64,000 nt of DNA from the NCBI RefSeq assembly GCF_018919145.1, contig NZ_JAHLQJ010000012.1, positions 1 to 64,000 of the forward strand, read 5' to 3'. This stretch comes from Paenibacillus brevis. Its GTDB lineage: Bacteria > Bacillota > Bacilli > Paenibacillales > Paenibacillaceae. Shown here piece by piece: positions 30,236 through 39,267 of the stretch (its first letter is position 1; the number at the start of each line of letters is the position of its first letter). The notes beneath the pieces are model-generated. The model was not told the origin of the DNA, made no database searches, and saw only the letters and a program-made list of their open reading frames with translations. A program made the translations under genes and the position numbers.

Positions 30236-31560
30236 AGGACTCCCTCCCCGGAAAGATCATATTCATAGGCATGAGTGATGCGAACCTTGACAATGTCCCC
30301 GATCTCTGAGCCGGGGCGCGTTACATAGACCTCCCCGTCGATCTCAGGAGCATCATATTGAGAGCGACCGATATATACGTCGCTGCGTCCATCATATTGT
30401 TCCAGAAGCACATCCAGCACCTGCCCGATATATTTTCTACTGGTCTCGTCCGCTACCTGACGTTGAACCTCCATCAAAGTATTGGCCCGCCATTCCTTCA
30501 CATCCTCATCCAACTGATTCGGAAGCCGGGAAGCCGGCGTATCCTCTTCCTTGGAATATGTAAATACCCCTAACCGGTCAAACTTAACCTCCCGGACGAA
30601 GTCGCAGAGAGCTGCAAACTCTTCCTCCGTCTCACCGGGAAAACCTACAATCAACGAGGTTCGCAATGACACACCCGGTATTCTGTCCCGGATTCTGGCG
30701 ATCAATTCCCGGATATCCCGGTTCCGGCCCGGACGGCGCATCCGCTTCAGTACGGCATCTTCACTATGCTGAAGCGGCATATCGATATATTTGCATACTC
30801 TCGGGTTATTAGCGATTTCATCGATCAATTCATCGGTGAAAAATCCGGGATACGCATAGTGAAGCCTTACCCAATGAATCCCCTCCACCTGGCTGACCTT
30901 ATGCAGAAGCTCGGCTAGCTTATACTCACCGTAAAGATCCGTACCATAATTAGTGGAATCCTGAGCGATCAAACTGATCTCCTTCACACCTTGTCCAGCT
31001 AGAAGCTCCGCTTCCTCCAGAATCGAATCCATGGATCGGCTGCGGAATTTGCCGCGCATGATCGGAATACTGCAGAAGGTGCAGTTGTTATCACAGCCCT
31101 CAGCTATTTTTATATAGGTTGTATAGCTTGCAGTAGTGAGCTTCCGCGGAAGCTTCTCTTCATAATTAAACACCGGATTCCCGACAAAAACAGGTCTCTT
31201 CCCCTTTAATGCTTCATCCACGATTTGATTAATATAATGGAAATCACCGGTTCCTACAATTCCGTCAATCTCCGGCATTTCCTCCATTAACTCCTGCTTA
31301 TACCGCTGAGTCAAGCAACCGGAGACGATTAGCGCCTTCAATCTGCCGGTCTCCTTGAGCTCCGCAAGATCTAGAATCGTATTAACCGATTCTTCCTTCG
31401 CAGCATCGATAAAACCGCAGGTATTGACGATAATAACGGTGGCATCCTCTTCACGTTCAACCAATGAATAGCCGCGGGCATCAATCAAACCAGACATAAT
31501 TTCGGAGTCAACCAGATTTTTCTCGCAGCCAAGTGTAACGATCTTCACTTTTTCTGTCAT
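30232..31560 (-). CDS. rimO: Ribosomal protein S12 methylthiotransferase RimO
   Basis: A 442-residue radical SAM methylthiotransferase. Cluster residues are seen in TLGCEKNLVDSE, VNTCGFIDAAKEE and SGCLTQRY, with the radical SAM motif CDNNCTFC and a TRAM domain at the end. It is a paralogue of MiaB in this window, but the KNLVDSE signature marks RimO. Known members modify the conserved Asp of ribosomal protein S12. The frame extends to 31677, but GGGGGAT before the ATG at 31560 sets the start and gives the family's usual length. Confidence 0.93.
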   Translation of the reverse strand: MTEKVKIVTLGCEKNLVDSEIMSGLIDARGYSLVEREEDATVIIVNTCGFIDAAKEESVNTILDLAELKETGRLKALIVSGCLTQRYKQELMEEMPEIDGIVGTGDFHYINQIVDEALKGKRPVFVGNPVFNYEEKLPRKLTTASYTTYIKIAEGCDNNCTFCSIPIMRGKFRSRSMDSILEEAELLAGQGVKEISLIAQDSTNYGTDLYGEYKLAELLHKVSQVEGIHWVRLHYAYPGFFTDELIDEIANNPRVCKYIDMPLQHSEDAVLKRMRRPGRNRDIRELIARIRDRIPGVSLRTSLIVGFPGETEEEFAALCDFVREVKFDRLGVFTYSKEEDTPASRLPNQLDEDVKEWRANTLMEVQRQVADETSRKYIGQVLDVLLEQYDGRSDVYIGRSQYDAPEIDGEVYVTRPGSEIGDIVKVRITHAYEYDLSGEGVL

Positions 31561-31632
31561 AGTGATTATCCCCCATAAATTAAAAAACCTAATTAAGTAT
31601 AATATTTCCGCAGCAACCGTGTCAAAAACATG

Positions 31633-31670
31633 AAAAAGTCCCGCGCATCCCTTTCGGTGCTGCACGAGAC
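31633..31670 (-). terminator. Terminator after yajQ
   Basis: GTCTCGTGC and GCGCGGGAC pair over 9 bp (two G-T) with TTTTTC following on the minus strand. rimO starts downstream of it at 31560. Confidence 0.65.
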
Positions 31671-31682
31671 AGAACAATCCTG

Positions 31683-32174
31683 CTATTTCAAATTTGTAAA
31701 TTGCAAATCGACCGTCAAATCGGCCTTGCGAAGCAGCTGGATAATTTGCTGCAGATCATCGCGGCTCTTGCCGGTCACCCGGATCTGGTCCCCTTGAATC
31801 TGGCTCTTGACCTTCAGCTTGGAATCCCGAATCAGGATGTTGATTTTCTTCGCATTTTCCTGATCAATTCCTTGCTTCAACTGAATCCGCTGACGCACGG
31901 TTCCCAGAGAAGCCGGCTCCACCTTGCCATAATCCAGATTTTTGATCGGCAGTCCCCGCTTGATCATCTTGGATTGCAAAATATCGACCACCGCATTCAG
32001 CTTGTATTCATCGTCCGAGACGATAACAAGCACGTCCTTCTCCACTTTAAGCTCGCTCTTGCTGTTTTTGAAATCAAACCGACTCGCAATTTCCCGTTCT
32101 GTTTGGTCAATCGCATTCGTGAGCTCCTGCATATCCATTTTCGAGACAATATCAAATGAGCTTTCGGAAGCCAT
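31683..32174 (-). CDS. yajQ: YajQ family nucleotide-binding protein
   Basis: A 163-residue YajQ with the family's typical N-terminus ([20 protein letters not shown]), [10 protein letters not shown] and the [19 protein letters not shown]-terminal region. Members bind nucleotides such as cyclic di-GMP in some species; here only family membership is shown. GGCGG precedes the ATG. It lies between rodZ and rimO. Confidence 0.92.
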   Translation of the reverse strand: MASESSFDIVSKMDMQELTNAIDQTEREIASRFDFKNSKSELKVEKDVLVIVSDDEYKLNAVVDILQSKMIKRGLPIKNLDYGKVEPASLGTVRQRIQLKQGIDQENAKKINILIRDSKLKVKSQIQGDQIRVTGKSRDDLQQIIQLLRKADLTVDLQFTNLK

Positions 32175-32216
32175 TTGTCCAACCGCCTTTCCATAACATA
32201 TATTGAATCCAGACGC

Positions 32217-33203
32217 TTACTCGCCTGTAGTATTCGTAGTAGAATTAGCACCGTTTTCTTCATTTCCCTCAGAATCCGGTACTTCGCCCAGATTCAACTG
32301 AATTCTTGAAGTGGTCTTACCATCCTCCACAACTTGTTCGGCCACCGTAATCACCGTATTTGGAGAAGCCCCCGACTTGATGAACAAGCCCTCGGCGCCA
32401 AGATCGTAATTAAGAACGTCTCCGCTTTCCATGGTGTCATAGAACAGCTTTTCCCCTGATTTGTCCCCTTTGCGCACTTCCACCCAGCTTCTTCCGCTCG
32501 CCGTAATTACGACGGGAACCTGTGCATTCGCAGGCGCCTGAACGATAAATTTAGTTGTGCTGCCCTCTTTCCCATCTTGAGCAACAATAATGCTTCCCTG
32601 CTCGGTGGAGTTATTCCCTCCCTGGTTGTTGCTGGAACCCGCGTTATCTGTGCCTGTGTCGCCAGGATCAACCGGAGTATCTGTACCTGCATTATTACCT
32701 GGATTGCTGTTTGTGTCGTTATTAGCCCCATTTCCGGAATTCCCGCTTCCAACCTCGCTGTTATTCGTAACCCGGGTCGGATCAGGTTGATCATTGTTAG
32801 CAATCTCGTCCGACTTGCCCCAGACGGAGAAATACATATATATAACAACCAAAATGAGCACGGCGAACGACCACATGAGTGTCGTTGACAGCCATTTTGA
32901 GTTCCGTTCCGCTGCACGTGTGCTCCTGCGCTTCTGCAGAACCGGCTCCATGGTAGGCTCGGGAGCTGGGTCCGGCACATGCTGCCTATGCTCTGTCAGT
33001 AATTCGTCGGGATCGATGCCGACCGCTTCGGCATAGGTTTTAATAAAGGCCCGAACATAAAAACTGCCCGGCAACACTTTATAATCTCCTGCTTCGATGG
33101 CTTCCAGGTATCTTGTACGTATTTTGGTCAATTCTTGAACATCATCCAGAGTCATTCCTCTGGCTAAGCGGGCTTCTTTAAGTTTTTGGCCCAGATCAGA
33201 CAC
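32217..33203 (-). CDS. rodZ: RodZ-like cell shape protein (YmfM)
   Basis: An N-terminal cytoplasmic helix-turn-helix (LGQKLKEARLARGMTLDDVQE, about 5-70) is followed by a single transmembrane helix (TTLMWSFAVLILVVIYMYF, about 107-125) and a long Asn/Gly/Thr-rich low-complexity linker (about 135-200). A C-terminal beta-rich DUF4115 domain ends the protein. RodZ links MreB to the cell wall synthesis machinery. AGGAGG lies 8 bases before the GTG at 33203; ATG and GTG codons slightly upstream are too close to it. ymfK lies upstream, separated by repeat B6. Confidence 0.9.
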   Translation of the reverse strand: MSDLGQKLKEARLARGMTLDDVQELTKIRTRYLEAIEAGDYKVLPGSFYVRAFIKTYAEAVGIDPDELLTEHRQHVPDPAPEPTMEPVLQKRRSTRAAERNSKWLSTTLMWSFAVLILVVIYMYFSVWGKSDEIANNDQPDPTRVTNNSEVGSGNSGNGANNDTNSNPGNNAGTDTPVDPGDTGTDNAGSSNNQGGNNSTEQGSIIVAQDGKEGSTTKFIVQAPANAQVPVVITASGRSWVEVRKGDKSGEKLFYDTMESGDVLNYDLGAEGLFIKSGASPNTVITVAEQVVEDGKTTSRIQLNLGEVPDSEGNEENGANSTTNTTGE

Positions 33204-33249
33204 TACCATCACCTCCTGTTAATTAATTGACTCGCTGCGGCCCCACAAC

Positions 33250-33419
33250 CTATAAGAGTCCTCTTTTGATCACGAAGTACTTCAAGCGGTTGATTCGACA
33301 TCGAATCTTGCGTTCACCTTCGAAGTCCGGTACTCATGTAGGGTTTGCCTACACTCCGTTCCTCTTTCTTCAGGTTCTCACAACCTTCTCGGTGCTGAAA
33401 AGCTGACTTTTGAACTCGC
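33250..33419 (-). repeat. Family B MITE-like repeat, near-complete copy (B6)
   Basis: On the minus strand it opens with GAGTTCAAAAGTCAGCTTTT, keeps the CACCGAGAAGG, GGAACGGAGTGTAGGC and CCTACATGAG blocks, has a GGACTTCGAAG segment and GATTCGATGTCGAATC, and ends GATCAAAAGAGGACTCTTATAG. The ATGCTTCC hairpin present in B2 and B3 is absent. The repeat touches the ymfK stop codon (33420-33422) and fills most of the gap before rodZ. Confidence 0.83.
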
Positions 33420-34187
33420 TTATACATCATCCGTGTACATTGTCGTAAACGTATCATATACGATTAGCTCATCCGGATTGTTACGAAGTTCGATAATAAT
33501 ATCCAGATCATCATATGAATATTCCGTCTCCTTCACGAACACATCCGGATGTTCAATGACAATTGTAGAGGGCATCTTCATAATATCCTGCAATAACTGA
33601 TAGTGCTTTTCATTCGAACGGATTGTACTGACTATTCCATCAATAATAAATACATTCTGATCATGCATCTCATCGTCGGACAATTGACTTCGGACGGTCT
33701 GTCTGAGCAGCGTCGAAGAGACAAAGGTCCAGCGCTTCATCGCGCAGACGCTTCCTGCAATGATCGACTCTGTCTTACCAACCCGAGGCATCCCCCGCAA
33801 GCCGATCACCTGATGTCCTTCTCTCTTCATTAATTCACCCAAAAAGTCGACGAGCAATCCCAGCTCATCTCTGGTGAACCGAAAAGTCTTCTTGTCATCT
33901 GAATCCCGAACGATATACCGGCCATGACGCACTGCAAGCAAGTCGACGAGACGCGGAGGGCGGAGCGCCGTAACCGTAATGCTGTCAACATTTCTGAGCA
34001 TCTTGTCAATCAGACCGATCTTCTCATCATCATCACTTTCCAGCAGTAATCCGCGAGTCTGTCCTTCCACGCCGTTAATGGTTAATATATTGACCTCGAG
34101 CATACCGAGAGTTGAAGCGATATCTCCCAGCAGTCCGGGACGATTCTTATGTATTCTGTACTCCAGATACCATTGCTTTATATCCAT
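33420..34187 (-). CDS. ymfK: DUF3388 family protein (YmfK)
   Basis: A 255-residue protein. The N-terminal 75 residues look like an ACT-type sensory domain (LEYRIHKNRPGLLGDIASTLGMLEVN), and a P-loop-like GMPRVGKTES lies at about residue 132, followed by a Walker B-like NVFIIDG. This is the DUF3388 family found between ymfJ and rodZ in B. subtilis. Nucleotide binding is likely from the P-loop; the role is unknown. AAGGTG precedes the ATG. Confidence 0.88.
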   Translation of the reverse strand: MDIKQWYLEYRIHKNRPGLLGDIASTLGMLEVNILTINGVEGQTRGLLLESDDDEKIGLIDKMLRNVDSITVTALRPPRLVDLLAVRHGRYIVRDSDDKKTFRFTRDELGLLVDFLGELMKREGHQVIGLRGMPRVGKTESIIAGSVCAMKRWTFVSSTLLRQTVRSQLSDDEMHDQNVFIIDGIVSTIRSNEKHYQLLQDIMKMPSTIVIEHPDVFVKETEYSYDDLDIIIELRNNPDELIVYDTFTTMYTDDV

Positions 34188-34367
34188 CTACCAAGCACCT
34201 TCTTTAGTTCCTAGCTACCAACATTCGACAATTCCAGTCTATTTTCCTGCATACCCGCAAAATTACCTGATCAATCTTGAACAAAGCATGTACAGTCTGA
34301 GTATTTGATACGTGTCTTATGATATATAAAATAGAATTGAAAGGCAAGCCGCCCTCTGAAATGGGCG

Positions 34368-34392
34368 AAAAGCCCCCTGAAAGGGAGCTTTT
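34368..34392 (-). terminator. Hairpin after ymfJ
   Basis: AAAAGCTCCCT and AGGGGGCTTTT pair over 11 bp (one mismatch or wobble) with a 3-base loop, 6 bases after the ymfJ stop. Confidence 0.6.
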
Positions 34393-34397
34393 CCTGG

Positions 34398-34652
34398 CTA
34401 GCTGCTTTGCTTGGACAGCTTCACCATGAGACGAGCGATCGTCTTGCGTTCCTCTTCATCGCCTACATCCCATATTGCCTTCAGTGTCCGGTTCGCCTCA
34501 TTCTGAGGATCGACCTTCTCATCCAGAAAGCCGCCGATTTCGTAAGCGAGGTTGGCAATCGCCTCTTCGCTCATCCCGATTTTCTCCGCATGCTTGATAC
34601 GGTCACCGAGAAACTTCTTCCAGGTATCAAAATTTTTGAGTACTGTTGACAT
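34398..34652 (-). CDS. ymfJ: DUF3243 family protein (YmfJ)
   Basis: An 84-residue protein of the DUF3243 family (FDTWKKFLGDRIKHAEKIGMSE, then YEIGGFLDEKVDPQNEANRT). GGAGG lies 7 bases before the ATG at 34652; the frame to 34700 has no such site. The position between ymfI and ymfK matches B. subtilis. The function is unknown. Confidence 0.9.
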   Translation of the reverse strand: MSTVLKNFDTWKKFLGDRIKHAEKIGMSEEAIANLAYEIGGFLDEKVDPQNEANRTLKAIWDVGDEEERKTIARLMVKLSKQSS

Positions 34653-34789
34653 GATTAAATCCTCCTTATGGGTTGGCGATTTAAAATCATTAAAGATCAA
34701 CAGTTGTAATATGTGATTTTAAAGCAGTGCTTATGCGTCTGATGCTAAAGGTGATTTCAGGAATTGAACCTTCACATGCCTCGGATGTA

Positions 34790-35557
34790 CTAAGTCATCC
34801 AGCCCCCGTTCGGGCTGATAATCTGTCCTGTAATATATCCGGACTCGGGCAAGGCCAAGAAATAGACGAGCGAAGAGATCTCCTCGGGTGAAGCCAGCCT
34901 TCCAGCCGGAATTTCCTCCTCCAATTGCCTAAGTTCTTCCGGATCGAACCGGTCCATCATATCGGTTCGGACCGCACCGGGCGCGACAGCGTTCACCGTC
35001 ACTCCCGATGGAGCCAGTTCCTTGGCCAAGGCCTTGGTAAAGGCGTTGACTCCGCCTTTTGCGGCGGAGTAGACCACCTCGCAAGAGCCGCCCGTGATTC
35101 CCCATACCGAGGAAACATTAATGATTCGCCCGAAGCGTTGGGCGATCATATAAGGCATGAAGGTCTGAGTACACAAATAGACCCCCTTCAGATTGACGGC
35201 CATGACATTATCCCACTGTTCTTCATCCGTATCGGACAGCAGTCCATAATGCGATATCCCCGCATTATTCACCAGAATATCCGGTCTCAGCCCATGACCC
35301 TCCAGCTTTTCCTTCATCCGGTCAATTTGCTCTTTAGAGCGGAGATCCGCCGACACGGTATACACCTTCGCCCCCAGCTCAATACAGCTTCTGGCGATCT
35401 CGTTAGCCGCTTCATGAGAATTCATGTAATGAATGACCACGTTCATACCGACGGAAGCAAACCGAAGCGCAATCTGCGCTCCGATCCCCCTGCTCGCTCC
35501 GGTCACCAGTACGGTCATGTCCTTGATATTTTTCTCCTCCCCATGGCCTCCGGTCAT
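34790..35557 (-). CDS. ymfI: Short-chain dehydrogenase/reductase, YmfI-like
   Basis: A classical SDR: TGASRGIG cofactor loop, NNAG, the Ser/Tyr/Lys triad (NVSSVWG, YSAAKGG) and NPGG-like PNGGWMT end. In B. subtilis YmfI reduces 5-aminopentanone on elongation factor P, and the position after ymfH supports that assignment. The start is uncertain. An ATG at 35557, one base after the ymfH stop, has only a GGTGAG site. A much stronger GGGGAGGAG precedes an in-frame ATC at 35527, which would put the TGAS loop at residue 9, where it normally is. Confidence 0.88.
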   Translation of the reverse strand: MTGGHGEEKNIKDMTVLVTGASRGIGAQIALRFASVGMNVVIHYMNSHEAANEIARSCIELGAKVYTVSADLRSKEQIDRMKEKLEGHGLRPDILVNNAGISHYGLLSDTDEEQWDNVMAVNLKGVYLCTQTFMPYMIAQRFGRIINVSSVWGITGGSCEVVYSAAKGGVNAFTKALAKELAPSGVTVNAVAPGAVRTDMMDRFDPEELRQLEEEIPAGRLASPEEISSLVYFLALPESGYITGQIISPNGGWMT

Positions 35558-35558
35558 A

Positions 35559-36839
35559 TTAAGGACTCACCACCATGGAGACAGCCAGCTGTTCCCAATC
35601 AATATGCTCACGCAGACGGGTATTGACTTCCTCCAGGGTAAGCGATTCATAAATCGGAAGCACCTCAAACATATCCCCGCCGCGGAACCGATAACGGGTG
35701 AATTCGTGAGCAATATTTTCGGGAGAATTCAACATCCGAAGGAAGCCCCCGATTTTCTTCTTCCGCGTACGCTCGAAATCCTCTTCACGGAAGCCGCTCT
35801 GCACGATGGTCTTGATCTCCTCCGTAATGACCTCCAATAGCCGCTCCGGATCCTTGGTATCTCCGCCAATAGCCGAGAACGCATACCGGGGATTGCTGTT
35901 GAATTCATGGGAGAAGCTGTCCGAGATCAGTTCTTCGTCATACAGCTTCTGGTAGAGCTTGGAGCTTGCCCCTAGCAGCAGATCCAGCGCCAGCTTCGTG
36001 GCCAGATCACGACGCAGTAATTCAGCCCCGCTGTAGCCAACCTGTGTCTCTTTAAATCCAAACAAGCATTTGGGAAGTGACACCGGAAGCTTTGACGTTC
36101 TGCGCTTCTCATGAACCTCCTTCGGCTCGTTTTGGAATATGCGCTCTATGTCGCCTTGCGGCTGATAATTCTTCTTCTCCTGGTTTTCTCTGACCCAAGC
36201 AAATACCTGTTCAGCATCAACCCCGCCTACAATGAACAGCAGCATATTGCTTGGATGATAAAAAGCATTGTAACAAGTGTACAGTGTTTCTTTCGTAATC
36301 GTGGAAATAGACTCCACCGTGCCCGCAATATCGATTCGAACCGGATGCACGGCATACATGGCCTCAATCAATCCGAAATAAACCCGCCAATCCGGATTGT
36401 CGCGGTACATGCCGATTTCCTGTCCGATAATTCCTTTCTCCTTATCCACGTTCTGATCCGTAAAATAGGGATTCTGAACAAAGTTGATCAGTGTCTCCAA
36501 ATTTTCCTTAATCTTTTCGGTCGCCGAGAAGAGATAGACCGTCTGATCGAAGCTGGTAAATGCATTGGCCGAAGCGCCTTGGGAAGCGAACTTGGCGAAA
36601 ATATCTCCCTCCGGCTCCTCGAACATTTTATGCTCAAGAAAATGAGCAATTCCGTCAGGAACCTCAATTTCCTCTTGCCCTGCTACTTTGAAATGATTGT
36701 CAATAGAGCCGTACTTGGTTGAGAACGTCGCGTATATCTTCTGAAATCCCGGCTTTGGCAATACATACACCTGAAGCCCATTATCCAGTGTCTCCCGGTA
36801 CAGTGTCTCCTGCAAAGAATCATATCGAATGGCTTCCAC
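35559..36839 (-). CDS. ymfH: M16 family zinc peptidase (YmfH)
   Basis: A 426-residue M16 peptidase with an intact inverted zinc motif HFLEH (about 65-69) and a downstream glutamate region (EKGIIGQEIGMYRD). It probably forms a heterodimer with the neighbouring YmfF, which lacks the motif. The start is GTG with GGAGGGG upstream, next to the ymfF stop. The natural substrate is not known. Confidence 0.92.
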   Translation of the reverse strand: MEAIRYDSLQETLYRETLDNGLQVYVLPKPGFQKIYATFSTKYGSIDNHFKVAGQEEIEVPDGIAHFLEHKMFEEPEGDIFAKFASQGASANAFTSFDQTVYLFSATEKIKENLETLINFVQNPYFTDQNVDKEKGIIGQEIGMYRDNPDWRVYFGLIEAMYAVHPVRIDIAGTVESISTITKETLYTCYNAFYHPSNMLLFIVGGVDAEQVFAWVRENQEKKNYQPQGDIERIFQNEPKEVHEKRRTSKLPVSLPKCLFGFKETQVGYSGAELLRRDLATKLALDLLLGASSKLYQKLYDEELISDSFSHEFNSNPRYAFSAIGGDTKDPERLLEVITEEIKTIVQSGFREEDFERTRKKKIGGFLRMLNSPENIAHEFTRYRFRGGDMFEVLPIYESLTLEEVNTRLREHIDWEQLAVSMVVSP

Positions 36840-36842
36840 AGG

Positions 36843-38123
36843 CTACCCCTCCTTCTTTCCCGTCAAGAAATAGATCGTATCCAATTCAAAGGTTTGTGCC
36901 GCCTGTACCACATCCTCCGGAGTAACACGCTCAACCTGACTGAGCAGCTCATCGACCGGACGATCCTTGCCTGAGAGCACCCGGTTAAAGTCATAAGCGA
37001 TCATCTCGAAAGCCGAGTCCTTCATTTCAAGCAGACTATTCCGAAGCATCGCCTTGGTCTGACTCATTTCCAACTCGCTGATTACTCCCGAGCGCATATC
37101 GGATAATTGAGCCTGAATGATCTGCAGTGCCTTCTCATAATTGGCGATTTCAATCCCCGATTGAATCGTCAATAGGCCCTTGTGTCCGTCATAGCGGGAA
37201 GCGGCGTAATACGCAAGGCTCTCCTTCTCACGCACATTGATAAACAGCTTCGAGTGCGGATAGCTTCCGAGTATTCCACTGTATAAAAGAGCCGAAGCAT
37301 AGCGGTCATCCCCATAGGTAATCGGCGTGCGCAGACCCAGATTCAGCTTGCCCTGATTCACATCCAGCTGCTCGCTAACTGTCCGCACCTCTTTAACCAC
37401 AGGCTCGACTTGTTCATGGGCATAGCTATGAGAAGCAGCCCGATTCAATACGAACGAGCTGCTGACCAGCTCCTGTACTTCAGCAAGCGTGGTATCTCCA
37501 ACGACGTACAGGTCCAGTCTGGCTTCCTGAAGCCAGTTTTGATAAGCCTGGTAAAGCGAGCTGGCTGTAATGCGATCCAGATCGCTGCGTTCTCCTAACG
37601 GATGGAGCCGGTACGGATCGCCCTGGAACATTTCCTCAATGCAGCGCTCCGCCGCATAACGAATCTTGTCATTAATAATCGCTTCCAGCTTCTTGCGCAC
37701 ATTTTCGCGCTCAGCGGCAACATAATTCTCGCGGAAGGCGCCTTCCTCCAAAGCCGGTTTGGTTACGACCTCGCCAAGAAAATTGAAGGTTTGGGCCAGC
37801 AGCGGCGCTTCACTGTGCACAAAGGAATCATTAATCGTATCCATCCGGAACTGCACGATCTGATAATTGCCCCGTTTATACACATCAAATCCAAACCCCG
37901 CGCCGTACAGATGCTCTAACTGCTCCCGAAACTGCAGCGTCTCCGGATAGGAGGCAGTCCCTCTCCGAAGCACGAACGGCGTAAGGGCCGTAGAGGTTAC
38001 GGTCTTGCTATCCAACGGAATGCCCGCATACAAAGACACGGCAAATGTCTTGAACCGGTTAGTCGGCAGGACATGAATATTCATATTGCCTACACTACCG
38101 CGTTCGAATAACGTTTTGTTCAA
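36843..38123 (-). CDS. ymfF: M16-like protein lacking the catalytic motif (YmfF)
   Basis: A 426-residue protein with the M16 fold throughout (FVLRRGTASYPETLQFREQLEHLYGAGF is where HxxEH would lie). The zinc-binding motif is replaced, so it should be catalytically inactive. Pairing with an active M16 subunit (YmfH, next gene, three bases apart) is typical for this family. The start is TTG with AAGGGG upstream. It lies at the head of the ymfF-H-I-J-K run. Confidence 0.9.
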   Translation of the reverse strand: MNKTLFERGSVGNMNIHVLPTNRFKTFAVSLYAGIPLDSKTVTSTALTPFVLRRGTASYPETLQFREQLEHLYGAGFGFDVYKRGNYQIVQFRMDTINDSFVHSEAPLLAQTFNFLGEVVTKPALEEGAFRENYVAAERENVRKKLEAIINDKIRYAAERCIEEMFQGDPYRLHPLGERSDLDRITASSLYQAYQNWLQEARLDLYVVGDTTLAEVQELVSSSFVLNRAASHSYAHEQVEPVVKEVRTVSEQLDVNQGKLNLGLRTPITYGDDRYASALLYSGILGSYPHSKLFINVREKESLAYYAASRYDGHKGLLTIQSGIEIANYEKALQIIQAQLSDMRSGVISELEMSQTKAMLRNSLLEMKDSAFEMIAYDFNRVLSGKDRPVDELLSQVERVTPEDVVQAAQTFELDTIYFLTGKKEG

Positions 38124-38197
38124 AGCTCAAAACCCCTTTTCAAGAGATTGTGCAGATCACTTCTCTCATAAAATTCAGTTCCATTCTATACCAATTC

Positions 38198-38235
38198 AAA
38201 GGAAAGAAGCAACCTAGAGACGGGCGGCTGCTTCT
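38198..38235 (-). terminator. Terminator after sleB
   Basis: On the minus strand AGAAGCAGC and GTTGCTTCT pair over 9 bp, followed by TTCCTTTG. Confidence 0.55.
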
Positions 38236-38250
38236 GTTCAAAGAGTACAT

Positions 38251-39081
38251 TTACATGCAGAAAATATGCTTGCCGATCGTTTTGACCTGTGGTCGCGACC
38301 AGATCCATTTTGATGTTGCTGTCTCAGGATTAAAATAATACAAACAGCCTCCGGAGGGATCCCATCCATTGAGTGCCTGCTGAACCGCTTTGCGTGCCGT
38401 CTCATTCGGCTCAAGCCATATCTGGCCGTCAGCTACGGCTGTGAATGCTCTTGGCTGAAAAATAACGCCTGATACCGTATTGGGAAAGCTGGGGGACTTG
38501 ACCCGATTCAGAATGACCGCGGCCACAGCTACCTGTCCTTCAAATGGTTCTCCGCGCGCCTCTCCGTAGACCGCGTTAGACATGATCTTCAGATCATTTT
38601 CCGACAGTCCCAAGCTGTTCGATGGAGCCAGTGCCTCTGAGCTTCCCCCCTGGTTCTGGTTGCCGGAAGAATTCGAACCTTGGCCGCTCTGATTGCCGCT
38701 CTGGTTGCCCGAAGCATGCTCCATTCCCGGCTGCCATTGCTTGGTGGCATTATATAGCTTCAGCTTGGTCTTCGGCCCTGCGTACCCATCAACCTTCAGC
38801 CCGAATTCGGATTGGAACCATTTCAAGGAATCTCTCGTCTTGGGCCCAAAAGAGCTGTCCAGTTTACCATAGTAAAAGCCTAAAAACTTCAATCTGCCCT
38901 GAAGCTCATAGACATCGCTTCCAAATGCCCCGTATTCAATCACTTGATTACTGAACACCTCAACAGCTTGCTTCGGCTGCTCCGAATTCTTATCTTCATG
39001 CCTTAGCTGACTGTTTCCGTATACGATACCGAACAACAACAGCGCTATTCCTGCGGTAATCCATACCTTGATGTTTTTCAT
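38251..39081 (-). CDS. sleB: SleB-type spore cortex-lytic enzyme
   Basis: A signal anchor at the N-terminus (VWITAGIALLLFGIVYG) is followed by a peptidoglycan-binding domain (about 50-112, GSDVYELQGRLKFLGFYYG), a Gln/Asn/Ser/Gly low-complexity linker (about 120-150) and a hydrolase_2 lytic transglycosylase domain (about 160-276). The catalytic Glu is in YGEARGEPFEGQVAVAAV. It degrades spore cortex during germination, or acts as a vegetative homologue. No ypeB gene follows, unlike the usual sleB-ypeB pair, so it may be a SleB-like paralogue. Confidence 0.85.
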   Translation of the reverse strand: MKNIKVWITAGIALLLFGIVYGNSQLRHEDKNSEQPKQAVEVFSNQVIEYGAFGSDVYELQGRLKFLGFYYGKLDSSFGPKTRDSLKWFQSEFGLKVDGYAGPKTKLKLYNATKQWQPGMEHASGNQSGNQSGQGSNSSGNQNQGGSSEALAPSNSLGLSENDLKIMSNAVYGEARGEPFEGQVAVAAVILNRVKSPSFPNTVSGVIFQPRAFTAVADGQIWLEPNETARKAVQQALNGWDPSGGCLYYFNPETATSKWIWSRPQVKTIGKHIFCM

Positions 39082-39207
39082 CTCGCTATCGCTCTACCCT
39101 TCTATTGTGGAATTGACATCATGGATTGACCTTATTATGACAACCCCTGCCGGTTCCTATGCACATAGAATCGCTATCGTGACAGAGCCTTGATATGCAC
39201 GGAGCGC

Positions 39208-39250
39208 AAAAAGCCGCATCGCCCGCAGATTGCTCTGCGCTCGATGCGGC
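39208..39250 (-). terminator. Terminator after spoIIIE
   Basis: GCCGCATCG and CGATGCGGC form a perfect 9-bp stem with further pairing inside, followed by TTTTT on the minus strand. Confidence 0.85.
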
Positions 39251-39267
39251 CCGCTAGCGAGCTTCCA

